From NCBI RefSeq assembly GCF_910592395.1, contig NC_088319.1, forward strand, positions 15,502,001-15,562,000: a DNA stretch of 60,000 nt, in the 5' to 3' direction. Position numbers and translations under genes: made by a program. The notes beneath the pieces were generated by a model, which saw nothing but the letters and a program-made list of their open reading frames with translations, did no database searches and was not told where the DNA came from. Each line of letters opens with the position of its first letter. Positions within the stretch are counted from its first letter, which is position 1. Shown piece after piece: positions 1-12,686 of the stretch. The stretch is from Lineus longissimus (Eukaryota > Nemertea > Pilidiophora > Heteronemertea > Lineidae).

Positions 1-170
1 GACGACATTGGTGCAGAGAACTACTTCTTTCAACCTCGATTCTAAAAGGTTTCAAGAGAGCCCACTCAAACATGAGAATCAGCTACAAACTTTCTTCACC
101 AAATCACTGAGCTACACCAATTAGATTCTGTGCGATCTGGTGACTCATACAGTTTTCTTAGGATACAAAC
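1..170 (-). other. COPB2 intron fragment at the window edge
   Basis: Read on the minus strand, sequence after the exon ending at 171 starts GTTTGT and does not encode the expected next COPB2 residues. I see only intron here. Confidence 0.6.
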
Positions 171-3100
171 CTCAAAGGCAGACTCAATGCCATCTTCAGT
201 GATGCCTTCCTTGGTCTCCTTGGCTTTCTCCACAGCATCCTGACTGTACCGGAGGATGAAGAAGGATTCCTCCGTCGCTATACACATCAGTTCCCCACTC
301 TCGTTCCAATAGACCTAGTGGATGGATTTAGGAACAAATTAAAGATCAAGAAGATTAAGAGATGTCAAAGAGAGGCTGGGGAAATGAATAGGACACAAGC
401 CATCTTTACTTTAGAGAAATATCTTTTTACAATACTTACAGTTTTTGGTGTAATTTCTATCCGTCGGACAAGATCTGTTGAGTCCCACTCATAGAAAGCC
501 AAACCACCGACAGACTTCACTCCAAGCATGAAGCCACCAAATATCCCTGCAGAAGACAGATCAAAATAAACAGAAGATGACCCTGATAACTGTTTGTTTA
601 TCATATCATACTATCTGCCATGTATGAGTACTTATGGCACACAGTGTTGGCTGCCATCCTCACTCTCCTGTTGCAGGGTGCCTTGAGCCTTCTAACGGCC
701 CCTACCAATCTGCATTTTCTGACACTTTCGTTCTCGTGGTTTCTTACTGACAGGAATTGCTTACAAGGGCCATTTCCTCAGCATGTGTGGCCTCTACATG
801 CACGCTCTCTCAAGTATGTCATCCCATCAAACTTACCTTCTGCTCCAAAGTCTGGCTTGAACGACTTCAGCTCCTTGAAATTTTTGAATATTTTGACCAT
901 GCTGCTTCCCTCCCGGATGGCATAGACGGACGAATCCTGCGACCAGACAAACTCTTGCGCCGAACCAAAACTTTTGTTTCTGAGTGCCATCGCTGTGTAG
1001 ATTATGTACTCACCATCACCGCACACCACAACAAACCTGGAGGTAAATCGAGAATTTAAAGAAATACACATCGAAACTCGTAGTCCATTTCACCAAAAAA
1101 TGGACTTGCCATTTTCTTGTCCAGTTTACTCAAGCGCTATAAAACACGACGTCACAGCACTGTTGATGCATGATGAATGCTCACAGCAAGATTGGGTCCT
1201 CTGCCATCGAAAAACTTGGAAGTCTTCACAGAGGTCTGATGCATTTTCTCCCCGATACTGGATGAAAACAATTGGAAAAGTCAATGAACTCACCTCCCAT
1301 TAGGGTTGTGGGAAATCGTCTGAGGGTAGACCTCGCAGCTTCCCATGTCTTTCACAGCAAGAGATAATCGTTCTCCATCCTTGACCTCCTGGTCGACCAG
1401 AGCTTTGATATTTGCTTGTTGGACCTCGGCGTGTTTTGCCCAGATGATTTTACCGCTGCTGTCCATGGACATGGCTGGCTCTTCACGTCCGAGCTGAAAT
1501 TGGGGAAGGGGTGAGAATAAATGCTAAATTAACAAGTGTTGTTTGAGCTCCCCACAGGTGATCAAAAAGGAAAACAAAGTATGGCAATTCTGAGTTGTCG
1601 AAAGGCGAAGATGCTCATTCCAATTATAAAAGAATTCACACAAGCAACTAGGCAGTGAATAGATTAACTAGTAAAACATTTACCTTGATCATAATGCTTC
1701 CCTCGTCATAACCAAGGGCCACATTATTAGATCCCTTCCTGCTCGATATCGCCCACACTCGCTCCAAACCATAGTTGAGCGTACTTTCTAACCGATACGT
1801 GTTGGCGTGCCAGATTCGTACAGTTCCGTCTTCCGAACCAGTCATGATGATTGGGAGTTCTGGGTGGAATCCGACGGCAGAAATATTTTGGGCATGACCC
1901 TCTAGAGTCTGGACGCATGTCTTGTTCTGTAATTTAGATACCGGTGAATAATTTTACAATCTGAAGTATCTGGATCACTCGGCAACAGTTTTCAGCAGAG
2001 TTTAACAATAATATGCTTCTTATAGAATTGGATGTGCTCAGCAACAAACACAGAAAGAATAACAACATACTTTTAGGAAGCTGCGTGTTTTACTAACCTG
2101 GTAATCCCATATTTTGACCAGCCTGTCGTCGGCTCCAGAGATGAGATAAGGTTTGTCACCACCAGTGTAGTAATCAACACAGTTCACACCCTTCTCATGT
2201 CCCTCAAGGGTGAAGTTTGGCGTAGGTGATCCAAGTTGCCAGACCTTCAAGAGAAGAAGCTGGCATTTACCGACATGTACGATGAAATAACAAACTGTTA
2301 CATACATGCAGTCATATCAGAAAGTACCGATTCAGAACCTTCTCATGAATGGCTCTGTCAATAGACTTTGACAATTCTATACTTCCAAGATCAGCACTGT
2401 CATGTCACTGTCAATATCAGTCCGTCTGTAGGGGTTCCTTGCAAAGATTTTCTCTTTTAAAAGTTGAATAGTATCAAGACCTCAAACCTTCAAACCAAAT
2501 TCTCATACCTTGACAGTCCTGTCGAGCGATGCACTGGCAAATGTATTGTTGTCCTTTGGGTTGATGACTATCTGCATGACATAATGTGTGTGTCCTTCGA
2601 AAACTTGTGTGCACGCCCACTTCTTATCCCAGTCCCATAACTTGATCAACATGTCGTCTGGAAACAGACATCACAAAACACCGAATATTACCAAAGGAAT
2701 CATCAAAGTGTAAAAATTTCCAAAGCATTTTGGACCACTGGAAGCTTGACAATCATGCGAGACATTGGACAATTCTATAGGTGTCAAAGTCAAGTGTCCC
2801 TTCTGTGATATCAGACAGAATTTCCTGCTACTGAAGAAAGATTTACATGTACAGTAACCTCCCTTTTAAAAGCAGACACCTTCTAAAGGGCAGTAATCAG
2901 GATATTTCACTATTTGAGACAGCATTTATCAGTCCCAATGGTGTCCTTTGATAGAGACGCTACATTGAATCGTGATACTAACCACTGCTGGTAAGGATGT
3001 AGGGCTGCGTCGGGTGAACAGCAATTGCACGGAGATAGTCAGAATGGGCCTCAAACTGATGGACTCTTTCCAGCGTGTTGTAGTTGAACACACGAACACT

Positions 3101-6100
3101 CATGTCATCCTGAAACAAATCCATGGATCAATCAGCGACTGCGAACCAACAACCACAGTTGCTCGTGATTTTAGACAACTCCCTTATCTTACACCCGAAT
3201 GTCATGAAATGTGTCAAATCAAATTGTCTCATCCTTTAAATGGCACTGCCAGCCATTATGTTATCTCATTCTTTAGTTTAACATCTGGCTGCAATACAAA
3301 TGCTGGTCATCACTTGAGAGAATTTTACAAGGGACAGCCAAATTATTTTCTATTTTCACCAACTTCAACATTTTTGCTATCGCTGTCATCTGGCAGTCTT
3401 TATTTCAACTTACCGATCCTGTAACAACCCAGTTCTTCCTGGCAACAAACCTAGCTGCCCTGACTGGTAGGTCACATACTTCAAATGACTTGATGAGTTG
3501 CTGAAAGAGAGAATAATAATCACCTTAGAAACAAATTTTCATATTCTGGCGTTGACAACTTAACAGCATGAGTGACTAGTTTTTAATGTAATGAATTTGA
3601 GGTTCGTTATTTTAAGACATTATTAAAATGTCTTCAATAAAATGTGGGTAACTCTTTTATAAAACCTGATATCTAAATCCAACAAGAGGCCCAAGGGCCT
3701 GGCGCTCAGCTGGATGACCTAATAACATAGGACTGAGGGTATAAAGTTGTAAATATCGGCTTTATACTACTGTTTGAAGGTCAAGAGAACACGTTATACC
3801 ACTAAAATTTCCAATGCAGAGCTGCCAGCTGGATGAAATATGATTGAACTAATCAGCCATGGTATGTAAATATTACAGGAGGCAACGGAAGATATCCCTA
3901 GTTCAGTATAGCTTTACAGAAAAAAATGGGAGTAACATTATTGTGTTGCTTAAAACTTCTACTTTTTACTCATGTAAGAATCGTAGTACTAATAATAACT
4001 TCAACTTATTTTCCAGTTATGATAACACAACACGCATCTTCATGATCATGATCTTTCTCAAACTAACTGAATGACCTATTAGTAATCGCCTTGGACGCAC
4101 AACCTAACCACATATCGATCCGCCCCGACGATCGACACATCCATTCGATTCGATAACCGGGTAACCCTCGATAAAGTTTGATAAATAAACTAGAACTGAG
4201 ATTTCACAGGAGCACCTGTGAATTCATGACTCCAGGGTTGTTTTGAGGGCGATATTGTAAGAGTTGGTCTTGAGTATGGGGACGTGAAGGTCCGTGTGAG
4301 GCACCTGGGGAGAGAAGACTAGTTGAACGATGGGATCATGGAGGTATAAATAATTATTTATACCTCCATGATGGGATCTGACACGGACACTACTATTGAT
4401 CTCATTATATGAATACCATTTAATTACAAATGAAACGGCCAGGGGCCATTGTGCTCACCGTAAGTATTTTTAGTAGACAGTTACAGAAAGTGCTACAGTA
4501 TGTAGGCCTCTCATAATTTATACATGCATCTGTGACCAGTTAAGAGCCGGCCCTGGCCAAGTGGTGAATCCGAGACTTGTGGTTCCAAGCTTGTAGAGTC
4601 TAGGTGAAAATGATAGTGAAGAAATGTGCCACTCCATGACAATGGTGAATATATTTTTAACTTTGACCTCAGTAACCCTGACATGTAGGTCAAATAACAA
4701 ACCAGGGTGATATGTGATGTAGACACATCCACCCGACCATAACAATTCCATCACTCGTTACACTACAGCAATCGGCAAAAACGATTTCCAAGATGGCCGC
4801 CTAATTAAATCTATGGCACCAAATAAATCAAAAAATGAAGAAAATGTAAAATAGAACTCAGAAAAGAAAAAAGGAAAAGATGAAAAATAAAAATATTTTT
4901 GGCTGTCCTTGACCGGGGTTTGAACTCACGACCTTTGGATTGCCACAATACGAGGAAAAACCCACAAAACATGCAATTTCGGCCATACTTGAATTCCGAT
5001 CTGGCTGAAACTTGGCATACAAATAGTGGCTTCTTAGATGCATCATTACACAAAATTAAAACTCTTTACATTGAACAACGACAAAACGTACCAAGAACGG
5101 TAAAGTTTTCAACTTTGACCTCTGTGAACTTGAACGGTGGGTCAAATCAAAAACCCGTAAGATATGTGATGTATCCTTGCTAGGAGTACCTACCATGAAA
5201 CTTTTATCAAAAACAAATCAGTAATAAGCGAGAAATCACACTTTTTGAGTTTTGAGTTTGGGCCCCCTGGTGGCAAAGTCAATAATCAGACCGAACCAAA
5301 ATTCAGTGTAAAAGGTCAACTGACCTAGGGGGTCATTTGTTCAAAGTTTCAAGTTCATAACTGTTGCGGTTGAGAAACGTGCCATAGTTACACTCAAACG
5401 GCAAATTTACGCCATTTGACCTCTGCGACCTTAAAAAGTACGTCAAATCCGAAAAATCGTGCAACATCTGAGGTAACCTTGCTAGGGGTCCCTGCCATAA
5501 AAATTTCATCAAAAACAATTTGCTAATAAGCAGGCTATTGCACTTCTTACTTTTTCTGTTTTGGCCCCCTGGTGGCAAAGTCAAGAATCAGATCAGGCTG
5601 AAATTCAGCACCAGAGGTTATCTGATATAGGGGGTTATATGTACCAAGTTTCAAGCTCATAGCTTTGGTGGTTGAGAAACGTGCCATAGTTACACTCAAA
5701 CGGCCAATTCACGCCATTTGACCTCTGCGACCTTGAAAAGTAGATCAAATTAAAAACCCGTAAGATATATGATGTATCCTTGCTATGAGTACCTACCACA
5801 AAAGTTTTATCGAAAACAAGTCACTAATAAGCGAGATATCACACTTTTTAGATATCCACATTTGGCCCCCTGGTGGCCAAGTAGAGAATCAGATCGGACA
5901 GAAATTTAGTGTCACGGGTCATCTGACCTAGGGGGTCATGTGTACAAAGTTCTAAGTTCATAGGCCTAGCGGTTAAAAAACGTGCCACTGTTTTTGAACT
6001 AGGATACGACGGACAACGACGACGACGGACGACGGACACTGCAGTATTGCATAGACTCCCCTACGGTGACTGAGCCAAAAAGTGAAAACAGATCATATCA

Positions 6101-8158
6101 TATTCCTTGGGATAAATTAAAATAGGAGTGCGGGAACAAGGTTTTTTAGCAGGAGGAAAGCGAGAACATTTTGCGCCGTCGTATTCCGATTTGGCTGGTT
6201 AGTGGTGAAATCTGCTTTTAATTTTGCAAATTAACATATTCGTTTCTCTAGTTCTAACGTTGTCTGAATTAAAGATGCTTTCCCAATGCTTGACTGGTCT
6301 GGCAAGAGGCATTGCCAGGAAAACGTGACGTCATTTTGGCCATTCTTCTTACCGCACGCCCTCTCTCTCCGTAAAAGTTCCTGACATGGTGTGAAGTGGG
6401 AGGGCGCACAATTGGAACCACACTGCCGCGATGTTAATAGTTTCTATTTATAGAATTCAGCGGCAGAGATTTTAGGCACGGAAAAAGTGGATTAACTCGA
6501 CTAATCTCAATGGATTTTACCCAGGAATGTTTTCAAGGCGAGAGAAACATCTGATTTAAGTACTGCGCTTATTAGATTTCATGTTCAGGCCGAAGATTGG
6601 CCTAAAACGTGGACGAAAAGAGTGCATTATCGAGTGTTGGAGAGGTCACGTGATTGGACAAGAAACTTTTAGCTGTCAACATCAATGGCTATAATAAATA
6701 TACTCCTACAGAATAGTAGAACTAATAGAACTAATTTCCGAAGTTTCCAATAGTTTGAACACAAATCAAAACATCGCCCATCAGCTGGACTCAGATCTGC
6801 ATAAATTACGATAAATAATGAAGTCGTCGCTTCAATTTCGCAAAGAAAGTTGACTCCATTCGAAGGTTGTTTTGACCAAATTCTGTTGAACTCATCGTTG
6901 TGAGGGCATTTGAACACATTCTCGTTGATCTTTTCTATAAACGTGTAAAGTTTCGTACCAAAATACGTTTCCGTAAAGGCTTAAAAAGAAAATTTGTCAC
7001 TTACAAAATCATCGCTCCGGTAGAAATAAAAAGGTCACCGCCATTTTCTTGATGATAGTACTCCACGTAACCGGCGGGAAATTTAAAGCGGGGTCATCCG
7101 GGGTCAAACAACAGTTTTGCTCACTACCGCCAACTGGTGATATAAATCCACACTAATCTATTTTATATCAAAACTTCTGTATCATGAAGACCTTTTCAAC
7201 TTTATTTCGAGCTTTTATCTGCTGGAATAGAGCGTCAAAAAATTGTTTTTTCATTTACGCATTTTGCCCCCTGGGGAGCTGAATTTGAGACGAATCGCCC
7301 AAATTTTTTTCAGAAAGCAACATTTTCTGCGGTGTTTATAAGCAAGACTAGATTTGAAGTGCCTCGGTTGTATGATTACAAAATGCCCAACTTTGCCTAC
7401 AGATGGATGGATGGATGGAAGGATGGCAGGATGGGTGGAAGGACGGACACCAATCGAATAGCTATTTGACTAGCTCCGCTGACTTTGTCAGCTGAGCTAA
7501 AAACTCAACTGGACAGACCTTTTTATGCCCAACTGACTCACCTGACTCTCATGATTCCAGATATGGACATTGCCGTTGTATAAACTTGCCAACATCCATG
7601 GTTCAGTTGGATGAAGATCGACGCTCTTCACCCGGTCGGACCGAGCCGAGAGTTTACGCTTGATATCTAACCTCAGTGGCTGAAAAATAAAACAAGATTT
7701 CATAACTGACAACAAGACGTTGACTGTGGTGTGGCGCACAGGGCCAGGCTTGCACACTGACTGGTCACTGGCAGCGGTGCAGCGGTTGTGGGTGGTGAGG
7801 CCCAAGGGGTTTCGTGAGAGGAGGGAGGACAAACCTAAACAACTATGCCTATGGCAGAGAAGCAGAAGATAGGGAAATACAGCATAAGAATGATAATTTC
7901 TGAAGTATCTTGTCTACATCTGTAGTGCATTGCACACATCACCCTGTACATTCTCACAAATCGACAAAATCTGCCGGCGAAATCAACAGTTTTCGGAGGT
8001 TAAATAACACCTAAAACACCGAATGCATGTCAATAGATTTAACCGCCCGAAAGCCCCATAAGTGGGGATTTTGGACTTCACTATCAGAATGTCCTGATCT
8101 TGTACACAAAACGTGAAATGATCCCTTTACGAGTGGAAAGAAGTCAGATTCTCACCAT
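171..8158 (-). CDS. COPB2: COPB2 (coatomer subunit beta'), 5' part, 11 exons
   Basis: This is the COPI coat subunit that forms the cage around Golgi-to-ER and intra-Golgi vesicles and binds dilysine cargo signals. Coding exons in transcript order are 8156-8158 (ATG only), 7542-7679, 3414-3500, 2983-3109, 2509-2657, 2098-2244, 1684-1926, 1294-1493, 837-1036, 440-546 and 171-314. All junctions are GT-AG and phases join cleanly, giving about 515 residues of a protein usually near 900. Recognisable stretches are [20 protein letters not shown] at the N-terminus, [37 protein letters not shown] and [13 protein letters not shown]. These cover the first WD40 propeller and most of the second. The alpha-solenoid and C-terminal part lie beyond the left edge; positions 1-170 look like intron. 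The gene is head-to-head with TMEM107, 634 bp away. Orthology is very secure; the one-codon first exon rests on the ATG|GTGAGA sequence and phase. Confidence 0.96.
4335..4372. repeat. Perfect 38-bp palindrome
   Basis: Two 19-bp arms meet without a spacer at 4353/4354 (centre AATAATTATT, arms ending ATCATGGAGG and its complement). The symmetry is exact and ends at 4334/4373. It lies inside element C in COPB2 intron 2. It could be a tiny foldback element or a cruciform-forming site; no function can be read from it. Confidence 0.9.
4435..6081 (+). mobile_element. Helentron-like non-autonomous element A, nested in element C
   Basis: It opens with a GGCC-type palindrome (GGCCAGGGGCC, 4438-4448) and GCTCACCGT (4453-4461), and ends with a GAC-rich microsatellite (about 6005-6035) and ACGGTGA-CT-GAGC before an A run. 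The body has three to four copies of a roughly 301-bp unit. Its landmark, TTTGACCTCTG, recurs near 5114, 5415 and 5716, with a diverged copy at 4663; each unit also has a TTGGCCCCCTGGTGG-type block. There is no long reading frame, so it must be mobilised in trans if mobile at all. Same family as the element at 14917-16067. Confidence 0.65.
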
Positions 8159-8792
8159 TTTAACAGTGCTGGACTAACATACGTGGCCTGGCCTTCTGCG
8201 CATGTCAGCGAGTTACTCGGTAAGTTAGTATAAAACGATAACGAATGAAGCCGGAACGAAGCACACGGAAACCCATATAATATGGGTTGATATCAAGGTT
8301 TCGCATTAAACAACATATCTATTGATGAAATATTCATAAAATGGTCTTGAAAATATCAACCATATTCGAACTATTTATATATCGTATTTATTGGTGTTGC
8401 TTCTTTGGTCGAGATTTCGCACAAGCAGGCGCTTTAAAGTGGCCTTATTCGGGTTCGATGACCCGTTCCAACCGTTCGATGACGCGTCACATGACCTAAA
8501 TTCCACAAAATGGCACCGAAAGGAAGCCACAAAAATCAAATTTAACTCAAATAGTTGCTGATTTCTCTTCACATCTATTTGCAAATATGTGATGCCCAAC
8601 GCCTTTCTTTAGAGGAACATATTTAGCTCATCTAGAAGAAGAAAATATTTCAGTCTGCTGCATAGATTTGTCACACACGGCATTTTATGAGAGCTTGTTG
8701 ACATTGACAACCAACTCAACTAACTGGCTCAGTTTTGCTGTACATTTCTGTGTACATTTTATAATGCTAAAAACTCTTTAATTCCTGCCATA
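8159..8792. promoter_or_regulatory. Divergent promoter region of COPB2 (-) and TMEM107 (+)
   Basis: The 634 bp between the two start codons must hold both 5' UTRs and promoters. No TATA box is obvious near either start. Possible sites are a palindromic TGACGCGTCA with an overlapping TCACATGAC (about 8462-8485) and an X-box-like site at 8697-8711. TMEM107 is a cilium gene and COPB2 a Golgi gene, so two programmes may share this space. Site calls are by eye. Confidence 0.55.
8697..8711 (+). promoter_or_regulatory. X-box-like (RFX) site upstream of TMEM107
   Basis: GTTGACATTGACAAC is an imperfect inverted repeat of the RFX half site (GTTGCC/GGCAAC type) with one mismatch per half and a 3-bp spacer, starting 96 bp before the TMEM107 ATG. 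Ciliary genes often carry such sites at this distance. The match is imperfect, so the call is tentative. Confidence 0.35.
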
Positions 8793-11558
8793 ATGTCGTC
8801 CTCAATTGATGGATTGGTGCCTACGAGATTCTTGTGTCTCGTTGCTCACTTGATAGTCACAATAATGATATTCTGGGTTCGGGTAAGTTTTCGTCAACTA
8901 TTATCTATCCAATATGTCCAATACCAAGCTTAAGAAAACCCTGTGGAGAACTCTGGGAGGATCAGTAAATTAGGGCCCTCAGTCATGCAGCTATAACGTA
9001 GAATGGGTTCATGTCCTCAGTAGGCCTATCATTAAGAAGACTTGAAAGCAGAAGAAGTATCTCACAATGTGAATATCTTGTTTATCGTATGCTTGTGACA
9101 ATTGACATGGATTGAAAATGCATAAATTTTCCCTTTCATTTCAGGATTATAATGTGAAAGCAAGTCTTGCATCTGGTTACACACAAGAAGAATACACTGC
9201 TAAGGACACAGAGTAAGTATACACTGGCAAAAAGAGATGCATATCAAAAGAAATGTTTTTAAGAACGACTAAGAACTGGTCTGTGCATTTATATGACAAG
9301 TTTTAGACCGGTTCTCTTAGATTCTTAAGTTCTGTTGAGATCCACTTGAGAGATGGGCTGGGTCACATTCAGAAAACATTTTAACGACTTTCTCTCTTTT
9401 TTCAGGCTCATCATTGGTTTATCAGTGGCTCTAGGACTTTTTGCTTTAGAATTTATAGGTTTCTTTGGAGGAATATCCATGTTCATGCATTCACAGGGTC
9501 TTATATGTATCCTTTACTAACTTAAAAAACTTAGAATGGGGGACCAATCTTAAAATACATCTCAAACTTGAAGACATCATGTTGTACAAGTAAGCCATGG
9601 AGCTCAGATCTGAGGGATGTGCAATAATGAAATAGTACTGCCGGTAGTAATTCTTTGGAATATCTGAAAAATAGTTGAGTAAAGTCTCTGCTCTGGCTCA
9701 TTTTCACTGGTAGAACTTACTCGTTTGAGCTAAATTTGACTACAGAGGAGCAAAAAACATTGGGCACTTTTCTTTGGTATCACTAAATGTATATAGGGGC
9801 GAGTAGATTTAGGCATGCCAGTTCTACCCAGGAATATAAAAAGTAACTGGTCAATTAAAGTTAGAGGGTGGGTTGGTCTTGGAGTATCAAAGGGGATGTT
9901 GAATTATTACGGTAGTTATGCTTTTTGTTGCTTACGCTTGCACTTTGTTTTTTGTGCTTGTCTTGATCTGCACCTGGATGTAGCATGTATCGTGGTGGTG
10001 TGTGTGAAACAGCATAGACAATCGACTACCCGCCCCTTGTTGCAATATACTGTAAGCTGTGAAATTTTTGCAATGCTAAAAGTTGGCAAATTTGCGTATT
10101 TCCAATTGGCGATGTCTAACTGTCGCATTTGCTGCAGAAATTAAATAGTAAAAAGCATTGCAGTAGAAAGATTTTGCACTTTTAAAGTTCATGTTTGATA
10201 TTGTGCATTCGCAAAGATCACACAGTATTTTTGAGTACTATTGTTTAATGTTTTTGCCACAAGTATGTACATTTATGTAGCATGGTGGTGAGTTGTACGT
10301 CATTGCTTTCTAAACAGTCTTGCTCCAAGGTGGTGTGCTCATTCAGGGACTTGTGTCAACGCAAATGAGCTGGTTTGGGTGCCTATAGGAGAGGCCTATT
10401 TTACTTCTAATCATCCTGTCTGTAAGAGACATGGCTCAACTGGCCTAATAGCTTCTACATATTGTGTAACAAGAAGTAGTAGAAAAGGTAGGTTGTTCCG
10501 ATGTCAGAGATTACTTCAAGGAAAGATTCCACTTTAACTGAGACAAATACAGGGCCAGTGATGCACCATGTTCTACATGTAAGATTCTGAATGCTAAGAA
10601 GCTATTTTAGTGTTCTATCTGATATGTATATGCATGTATTTGATATGTATATGCATGTATCTGATATGTATATGCATGTATCTGATATGTATATGCATGT
10701 ATCTGATATGTATATGCATGTATCTGATATGTATATGCATGTATCTGATACCAAGTTGGGTGGTTGTCTTATGGATTAATCAGAAATATCATATCAAGAT
10801 GTGGACCTTTTTCGTTTGGGCACAGGTAATACTCTACAGTTTGAAGGTATCCTTTTGTAGTGATGTCTTGAAAAGTCCTCTTTGCATGTCCTGTTTGGTA
10901 TCACGTGTTACTGTTTGTCCTGTTTGGTATCACGTGTTACTGTTTGTAAGATTCGCTATCATATCACAAGTTATGCTTGCATATGGAAGTTTGTTGATGG
11001 TTCATTCAGGATTTGCTGGCCTGCTATTTAGTGCTGTGCATGCGATTGAAGTTTATGCCATAGATTAGAACTGCCATTGCAGAATAATTACCTGGGTTTG
11101 TTGGAGACATGAAAAATGTCTAGAAATCGGGCTCCATTTGACAAGTGTTTACTTAGAGTGTTTTGGCTACATGTTGTTGTGTATGCCTCGTTATGTGTTA
11201 AACGATGTCTGGCTAGGCTTCTGGTGCAAGCTGTGAGCATTTGTGTTTGTCTGAAATCACAAAATGTCAAATGTGACATAAGGAGTAAAAAAAGCCTGAG
11301 CTCATGATGAAGGAATAGAAGTACGTGTCTAAGGCTTCTTATTTTTTCATCTTGATAGTGCACGCAGCATTATGATTCCTTAACTCTTTACCAGCTATCG
11401 CGGCCCATTGCTCTGCAGCTGTTGCATTGACCTACTTCTTGTTCGAACAGTGGGACATCGGACGATATTGGTGGGTTTTCGCCTTTTGCAGCTGTGTTCC
11501 GGGAGTCCTGGAGATTGTGGTCTGGATAGCGGTGCTGGGACTCAAACGTGGCTTCTAA
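8793..11558 (+). CDS. TMEM107: TMEM107, ciliary transition-zone membrane protein (isoform with last exon 4a)
   Basis: Coding exons are 8793-8882, 9145-9212, 9406-9506 and 11395-11558, all GT-AG with matching phases. They give 140 residues, the same length as human TMEM107. It starts MSSSIDGLVPTRFLCL, close to the human N-terminus, and exon 4a keeps the family pattern SIAAHCSA...ALTYF...FEQWD...PGVLE. Four membrane spans fit residues about 10-28, 53-70, 82-102 and 112-132. TMEM107 recruits MKS-complex proteins to the ciliary transition zone. The ATG is the first in frame and follows stops. Intron 3 (9507-11394) holds a 21-bp minisatellite. A poly(A) signal at 12279-12284 would close a 3' UTR of about 0.73 kb. 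Two more homologous last exons lie downstream. Confidence 0.95.
9507..11394 (+). other. TMEM107 intron 3
   Basis: Starts GTATCC and ends TTTACCAG. Besides the minisatellite at 10619-10750 and a doubled 30-bp stretch near 10887-10946 (around TTTGGTATCACGTGTTACTG), I see nothing coding. Confidence 0.7.
10619..10750 (+). repeat. 21-bp minisatellite in TMEM107 intron 3
   Basis: About 6.3 near-perfect copies of a 21-bp unit (CTGATATGTATATGCATGTAT), with a C-to-T change at the start of the second copy. Because 21 is a multiple of three it stays open in several frames, which creates spurious Met/Tyr/Cys-rich reading frames. Confidence 0.95.
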
Positions 11559-12686
11559 CATTTCAAAATCAGATTGCCTGTCACAACACAGTGAAATTGA
11601 AGCAATTGACATCGAACTAGAAGATGTATGATTAGATGACAGTGTAGTATGGCCTTGGAGTGGAGGCTGGCCAGGGCTTTGTTAAGGCCACAACCTTAGA
11701 ATGTCATGGAGCTCTGCAGAAGGTACTTATCGGTAGTGTTCTCCAAAGTACATCTACAATTAGAACTTTGTTAGCTGCCAGGAGATTTGGGATGCAAGTA
11801 CTACTGGTAATTGAGGGAGAATCAGCAATCGAAAAGTGCCTCTTCGACTAGTGGGTAGATGCTTTTAATTGCTTTTAAGTACAGTACATAATAGAAATGA
11901 CATTTAAATGGCAAATAGAAATGGCAAATTAACCTAATGCTTACACATTGGTACGTAGCTATGTTGAAGAACCGGAATTGTACATGGTTCATTTTGTTAC
12001 AAAAATATCATTTGGATTTGCTGGAAACTTTTGAAATGAAATATGATCATGAAGCTGTGTATTATAAAGGACATCATTTCAGAACTCTCGAAAATGGTGT
12101 TTCTGATGCCATGACGGTGAATTTGATAGTATTTTAGTGAAATTAGTGAAGCGTTTATCAAAATAGTTCCTCCGTCCTGTTCCGGTAACCTGAATCATTC
12201 TCAAGATGTCCATGTAGGCTGTAGTTGGTTACAAGATTTAGAAATGTGCCAGGTATACAATATGTAGAATTTGCAAGAAATAAAGAGGATTTTTATATTT
12301 TTTTCTATCATGAGAATTTGTTGGTTTTTTTCCTTCTTATTTGTGTGTATGTGTGTGCGTGTATATAAGTGAGAATGAATTGAATGCATTTCAATCACAC
12401 GCTTTTTGCTTCAATTTCTTTTTTATGTGTTAATTACTGAAATTTTCTCCTGCTATGGTTATTGTGGAAGGAGGTATCCCTGCAAGTTCTATTGTAAAGA
12501 TACTGCAGTGATATGCGCTAACACAGCAGGACTAAAGGAAGAAAATTTTCAATAGCACATCCTAGCCCTTTCTGCTTCTGTCACATCAGTAAAAGACCAA
12601 GAATTTGCCAGAGTTAACTTTGCTTTAATTGTTGTTGTTTGTTGTACACTACAGCAACAAAAAAGTCTCCTTGACAACACTGCTAG
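11559..12686 (+). other. TMEM107 exon 4a 3' UTR and spacer before exon 4b
   Basis: Poly(A) signal AATAAA at 12279-12284, about 720 bp after the exon 4a stop, probably ends the 4a transcript. The remaining 400 bp up to exon 4b are AT-rich and show no coding signal. Confidence 0.5.

Larger units (their letters stand above)
3681..7505 (+). mobile_element. Helentron-like non-autonomous element C, filling COPB2 intron 2
   Basis: The left end has a short palindrome (AGGCCC AA GGGCCT, 3687-3698) followed by GCTCAGCTG (3704-3712). The right end has a GATG-type microsatellite (about 7403-7436), a GGACGGACACC block, a hairpin at 7471-7499 with TAGCTC/GAGCTA and GCTGAC/GTCAGC arms, then AAAA. The terminal GCTCAGCTG and CAGCTGAGC (7489-7497) are exact inverted copies. 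Element A lies nested inside, so C itself is about 2.2 kb, and it is otherwise non-coding. The layout (5' palindrome, subterminal inverted repeats, microsatellite and 3' hairpin) resembles Helentron-associated (HINE/DINE-like) elements. That assignment is inference, and pairing the two ends as one element is not proven. Confidence 0.5.

Noticed and set aside
10591-11068. Overlapping frames with repeated Met-Tyr-Met-His or Ile-Cys-Met-Tyr
   Set aside because: Created by the 21-bp minisatellite in the TMEM107 intron.
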